From NCBI GenBank assembly GCA_049292975.1, contig JBATRZ010000003.1, positions 1 through 8,723 of the forward strand: a stretch of DNA of 8,723 nt, read 5' to 3'. The notes under the pieces were generated by a model. It was not told where the DNA came from, searched no databases, and was given only the letters and a program-made list of their open reading frames with translations. The DNA comes from JBGSWE01 sp049292975. GTDB lineage: Bacteria > Patescibacteriota > Saccharimonadia > Saccharimonadales > JACDBH01. This document shows, piece after piece, positions 5,779 through 8,723 of the stretch. Every line of letters begins with the position of its first letter. Within the stretch, counting starts at the first letter, position 1. Made by a program: the position numbers and the translations under genes.

Positions 5779-7878
5779 ATGAAGCGGCAGACAATCAAAT
5801 CCAGGCTAAAGAACTTAGGCCTTTATCTTGTTATCACTTTGCATAGCGTGACGCTAGCCGCACCCTTTGCCGTACGCGCCTACGCACAGGAAATACCGCC
5901 AGCCGAGGTTACTGTGCCCGCGCCCATTACTTCGCCGGCTAACGATCCTACGCCGCCCCCCTTTACACCCGGGCCGCAACAACCAACGGGCGTAGATTCA
6001 CACATGTTTGCATACAATGGTGATACAAACCTGTGGGAGAATGCCTACTTTACCTGGGATTCGGTTACAAAGCAGCGGACGGCAAAGCACCAGCCCGTGC
6101 ATACTCTTAATAATGAGACGGGGCTATGGGAAGTGCGTGAATGGGAGTATTTTGTTCCGCGCGGCGAATACCAATTCCGTATCACTAGAACCTACGCTCC
6201 GGCTTTGCCCGATCCTGCGCCGGCCAGTCCCCTGACTGACACGCCGGCCCCGCAGCCGTCACCGGCAACCTCAAGCCCGCAGGACGAATCACTGCCGGCC
6301 AGCATACAGGCTTTGCAGCCGCTTGCAGCCGGCAATCTCTACGGTGCAAGCGATATCAGCGTGATTCACTACGATAATACTTCCGATACTAGCTTTGACC
6401 TTGATATCGATGCCAACATTACTAACGGCGTGAATCTAAACAGCGTCAGCGGCGACGCCTCGGTGCTGCAGAACGTATCGGGCGGCAGTGCGCTCAGCGG
6501 CAATTCTACCTCTATGGCCAGCATCCTGAACATGCTGCAATCTACCTGGGGTCTTAACGGCATGGCAGCACCCGAGCTATATGTAGCCGACATACAAGGT
6601 AATTACCGCGGCGATATACTGATAGATCCCAGCCGTTTGGCTGGCGCTGCATCAACCTGCAACTGCGGCGGTGACCTGGAGGTGAATGCCAGCATCAACG
6701 GCAGTATCACCAATAATGTAGACCTGCTTGCTGCCAGCGGCAATGCGGCCGTAAGCCAGAACGTAGAGGGCGGCGATGCAACCAGCGGCGATGCAACTGC
6801 ATTGGCTAATATTGTCAATCTTATTAATTCCTCTATCGTTTCAGGCCAGTCATTCATAGGCGTGCTCAACATCCACGGCAACCTGGAGGGTGACATATTA
6901 GTGGCCGGCGACGTCATAGACGAACTGCTTGCCGCCAATGTACCTACCGTAGATTTGCGCTGCAATTGTGCCGGCGATCTGTCGGCTGATTTTACAGACA
7001 ACCAGGCCATACGCAACAACATCACCGCCCAAGCGACAAGCGGCACTGCCGGTGTAAACGGTAACGTTGAGGGCGGCAATGCCGCGTCCGGCTCCGCCGA
7101 GACGACCATCACGGTCTTTAATGTTACCGGCCGCAGTATTGTCGGCCAGGATGCCATGCTTGTCTTCGTGAATGTTATGGGCGAATGGATTGGCTTTTTA
7201 ACTAATGCGCCCACCGGTTCGACAGCCGCCATGTACGGTGAAGGTATCCGCCAGAATAACGGGCTGGGCTATGGTACGGATAGTGATGCCGATTACGATG
7301 TTGATAGCAATGCTGTCATCGAAAACAACGTAAACGTTGTAGCAAGCACGGGTGACGCCAGCGTCAATGGCAATGTCCGCGCCGGCAACGCAACAAGCGG
7401 TGATGCCAAGGCGGGTGCTAATATCTCGAACATTACCAATAGTACCTTTTCACTGACAGGCTGGTTTGGCCTGTTATTCATTAACGTACTTGGTGATTGG
7501 TACGGCAGCTTTGGCACTGATACGGCATATGGTAACTTGCCAGCCATGCCTGGCGCCGGTAGTGCAGGCGTGAGTGGACCTGCAGCTTTAAGTACCGGTG
7601 GTGCGGGCGGACGGACAGGCACAGCCGCCAGACGGCCATCTGCTGCCCCTGATAATGTCCGTGTCTATAGCGCAAACATCGAAAGTGACGCGGATGGTAA
7701 TGCCGTACTGGCTAATATTAGTGAGACCACGCCGCCTTCAAGTCCGGCGGGTGTGCTGGCAAGCCGCGGTATTTCCCTGCAAAATACGATCATCGGCTGG
7801 CTGCTGGTCGCCTCGGGCGCAGCAACCATCATGTTCTTCTACCGCCGTAAGCCCGGAGGCTCTTTGTTTGCCAACTAA
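5779..7878 (+). CDS. large modular surface protein with SGxA repeats and C-terminal membrane anchor (699 aa)
   Basis: Order of parts: a basic signal peptide ending AYA (probable cleavage after A36); a Pro-rich linker (37-70); a tandem Trp-box region (76-125), where G-D-T-N-L-W86-E and N-E-T-G-L-W117-E repeat at a 31-residue offset; a second Pro/Ala-rich linker (about 138-170); four modules of roughly 100 residues; a Gly/Ala-rich spacer (about 585-625); and a membrane segment at about 670-688 followed by RRK. Each module has the signature SGxA.V..NV.GG.A.SG.A (starting at 224, 320, 421, 524) and then a G-x-(Y/L/W)-x-G element (G274, G367, G468, G572). Modules 2 and 3 are preceded by CNC at 294-296 and 395-397. 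There is no LPxTG sorting motif. This layout fits a protein held in the membrane by its tail with a rigid stalk outside. No catalytic domain was recognised; adhesion or envelope roles are guesses. Confidence 0.82.
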   Translation: MKRQTIKSRLKNLGLYLVITLHSVTLAAPFAVRAYAQEIPPAEVTVPAPITSPANDPTPPPFTPGPQQPTGVDSHMFAYNGDTNLWENAYFTWDSVTKQRTAKHQPVHTLNNETGLWEVREWEYFVPRGEYQFRITRTYAPALPDPAPASPLTDTPAPQPSPATSSPQDESLPASIQALQPLAAGNLYGASDISVIHYDNTSDTSFDLDIDANITNGVNLNSVSGDASVLQNVSGGSALSGNSTSMASILNMLQSTWGLNGMAAPELYVADIQGNYRGDILIDPSRLAGAASTCNCGGDLEVNASINGSITNNVDLLAASGNAAVSQNVEGGDATSGDATALANIVNLINSSIVSGQSFIGVLNIHGNLEGDILVAGDVIDELLAANVPTVDLRCNCAGDLSADFTDNQAIRNNITAQATSGTAGVNGNVEGGNAASGSAETTITVFNVTGRSIVGQDAMLVFVNVMGEWIGFLTNAPTGSTAAMYGEGIRQNNGLGYGTDSDADYDVDSNAVIENNVNVVASTGDASVNGNVRAGNATSGDAKAGANISNITNSTFSLTGWFGLLFINVLGDWYGSFGTDTAYGNLPAMPGAGSAGVSGPAALSTGGAGGRTGTAARRPSAAPDNVRVYSANIESDADGNAVLANISETTPPSSPAGVLASRGISLQNTIIGWLLVASGAATIMFFYRRKPGGSLFAN
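6391..7515 (+). repeat. four coding modules of about 100 residues
   Basis: The signature cores begin at residues 224, 320, 421 and 524 (spacing 96, 101 and 103). Each is preceded by an Asn/Ile-rich strand (N-I-x-N-N-V type) and followed by a hydrophobic strand ending G-x-x-x-G. Modules 1-2 end GDIL, while 3-4 replace this with GFL or GSF and gain Trp (W470, W574), so the copies form two sub-types. Confidence 0.75.
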
Positions 7879-7890
7879 GCCGGCAATCAG

Positions 7891-7908
7891 TTTGTAAGAT
7901 TCCTTACA
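7891..7908. promoter_or_regulatory. palindromic motif, copy 2 (TTTGTAAGATTnnTTACA)
   Basis: GTAAGATTCCTTAC (7894-7907) is a near-perfect dyad. The 18-base element matches copy 1 (4258-4275) at 16 positions, including an 11-base exact run. It lies 35 bases before the sensor gene's ATG, where a regulator would overlap or flank the promoter. No convincing -35/-10 pair could be assigned around it. Confidence 0.5.
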
Positions 7909-7943
7909 GTTACTCCTAAAGTATTTGCCTACCATAAGGGTCA

Positions 7944-8723
7944 ATGGCCGGCAGTAAAACTAGATACATAACCAGCTCGGATTTGTTTTCTATTCACTTC
8001 ATACCGACCCTTATTGTCTTTTTGGTAATGATGCTGCTTATCGGTTTCAGTTGGCGCACCGCGGCACAAGTTATAGAAGATACCGAGAACGAACAAATAG
8101 ACATACGCGCCCAGTTTGTCGAGACATCGCTTAAGGAGCGTACCGAAGCATACGAGAATGTCTTAAGAAGCGGCTCCGGTGTCGTACGCGGCTCGGATCC
8201 CATCACACACAAAAAATGGGAGCTCTTCATCGCTGGTTTGGACGTAGAAAACCGCTTTCCGGCCGCCATCGGATTCGGTTATGCCAAGATAGTCAAGGCC
8301 AACGAGTTGAATACGCATATTGCCAGCGTGAACGCCGAAGGTTTTGCCGATTATACGCTAATCTCACCAGATCCGCCGCGCGACGTTTACGTGCCCGTTA
8401 CCTACATCGAGCCCCTGAACGATCGTAACCGCAGCGTGCTGGGCGGCGACATTTATAACGATCCCGAACGGAAGCTGGTTATAGATTTTGCCAGCGAGAA
8501 CAACTCCGTCTCTGTAACGGGTGTCGTACCTATCAAACAGCCAGACGGCGGCCTTAAGCACGGTGTTTATGCGTATTACCCTGTGTATACCGCCGGACTG
8601 CCCATATCGACGGCCGAAGAAAGACGTGCCGCCGTTACGGGGTATATCTACATGCCGTTTATAGCAGACGACTTGTTTGAAGGTATCTTCCAGGGCGAGG
8701 ACGAAAGTTTTAATGTCGAGGTC
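7944..8723 (+). CDS. CHASE-domain membrane sensor protein, N-terminal part (probable histidine kinase or cyclase)
   Basis: The frame stays open from ATG 7944 to the window end (260 codons), so the gene is cut at its 3' end. AGGG (7937-7940) precedes the ATG by three bases. Residues 17-36 are a membrane segment (FIPTLIVFLVMMLLIGF). The rest matches the extracytoplasmic CHASE domain: FVETSLKERTEAYENVLRSG (58-77), PAAIGFGYAKIV (106-117), then the hallmark YVPVTYIEPLNDRNRSVLG followed by DIYNDPERK, and a late VYAYYPVY. CHASE domains sense small ligands outside the cell and pass the signal to histidine kinase, diguanylate cyclase or adenylate cyclase domains. Which output this protein has lies beyond the window; histidine kinase is the commonest. 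It follows the large surface-protein gene by 65 bases, suggesting that the sensor and the surface proteins serve a common response. Confidence 0.88.
   Translation, partial: MAGSKTRYITSSDLFSIHFIPTLIVFLVMMLLIGFSWRTAAQVIEDTENEQIDIRAQFVETSLKERTEAYENVLRSGSGVVRGSDPITHKKWELFIAGLDVENRFPAAIGFGYAKIVKANELNTHIASVNAEGFADYTLISPDPPRDVYVPVTYIEPLNDRNRSVLGGDIYNDPERKLVIDFASENNSVSVTGVVPIKQPDGGLKHGVYAYYPVYTAGLPISTAEERRAAVTGYIYMPFIADDLFEGIFQGEDESFNVEV

Noticed and set aside
6603..7232. Long minus-strand open frame (209 codons) inside the large surface-protein gene
   Set aside because: It mirrors the repetitive GC-skewed codons of the plus-strand gene, has no Shine-Dalgarno and gives a low-complexity product with no domain; the plus frame has clear repeats and signals.
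7741..7878. Possible LPxTG-type sortase anchor on the large surface protein
   Set aside because: The membrane segment plus RRK tail is present, but no LPxTG-like motif lies before it; a plain membrane anchor is the better reading.
1..8723. Alternative genetic code with UGA read as an amino acid, as in some CPR lineages
   Set aside because: yajQ, the ZIP gene and the secreted-protein gene end naturally at TGA at the family-typical or otherwise sensible point, and no gene needs UGA read-through.
1..8723. tRNA, rRNA, CRISPR array, transposase or attachment sites
   Set aside because: No T-loop-like sequence, spaced direct repeats or transposase motifs were seen; the only repeats are inside coding modules.

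Overview
The window reads as chromosomal DNA of a bacterium using the standard code: TGA closes yajQ, the 54-codon ORF, the ZIP gene and the 180-residue secreted protein. It carries ordinary housekeeping genes plus a block of unusual secreted repeat proteins. Base composition is moderate. The two divergent metal-homeostasis genes have start codons with no Shine-Dalgarno and promoter-like boxes almost touching the ATG. The surface-protein genes instead have strong AGGAGG-type sites. The mix of small, tightly packed genes, N-rich/SGDA-repeat exported proteins and a GH63-like hydrolase would fit a Patescibacteria/CPR lineage such as Saccharibacteria. That placement is inference only; no rRNA or marker gene is present to prove it.

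Left part (1-3808): the 3' end of yajQ is followed by a GC-rich segment able to form nested hairpins. A 54-codon ORF then overlaps (ATGA) a 448-residue GH63-like (mannosyl/glucosylglycerate hydrolase-type) glycosidase. This converges, with a 1-bp gap, on a minus-strand pair: a ZIP-family metal transporter followed by rmuC. The ZIP gene is divergent from a Fur-family repressor gene. Their 87-bp shared region holds overlapping palindromes and back-to-back promoter candidates, the classic layout of a zinc/iron-responsive regulator controlling itself and an importer.

Right part (4229-8723): four plus-strand genes, all encoding exported or membrane proteins. They are (i) a 180-residue secreted or anchored protein of unknown function; (ii) a 192-residue secreted protein made of two 73-residue repeats; (iii) a 699-residue surface protein with a signal peptide, Pro-rich linkers, a tandem Trp-box region, four ~100-residue modules and a C-terminal membrane anchor; (iv) the start of a CHASE-domain sensor protein, cut by the window end. 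Proteins (ii) and (iii) share a gap-free 20-residue signature (SGxA....NV..G.A..G.A) found six times in all, and a CxC motif followed by Gly-Asp found three times. They therefore look like a matched pair of surface components.

Hairpin-forming RNA segments precede both repeat-protein genes. An 18-nt palindromic motif (16 of 18 identical) occurs upstream of gene (i) and again directly upstream of the sensor gene, suggesting that the block's outer genes share a regulator. This secreted-repeat locus is the part of the window most likely to be an undescribed system.
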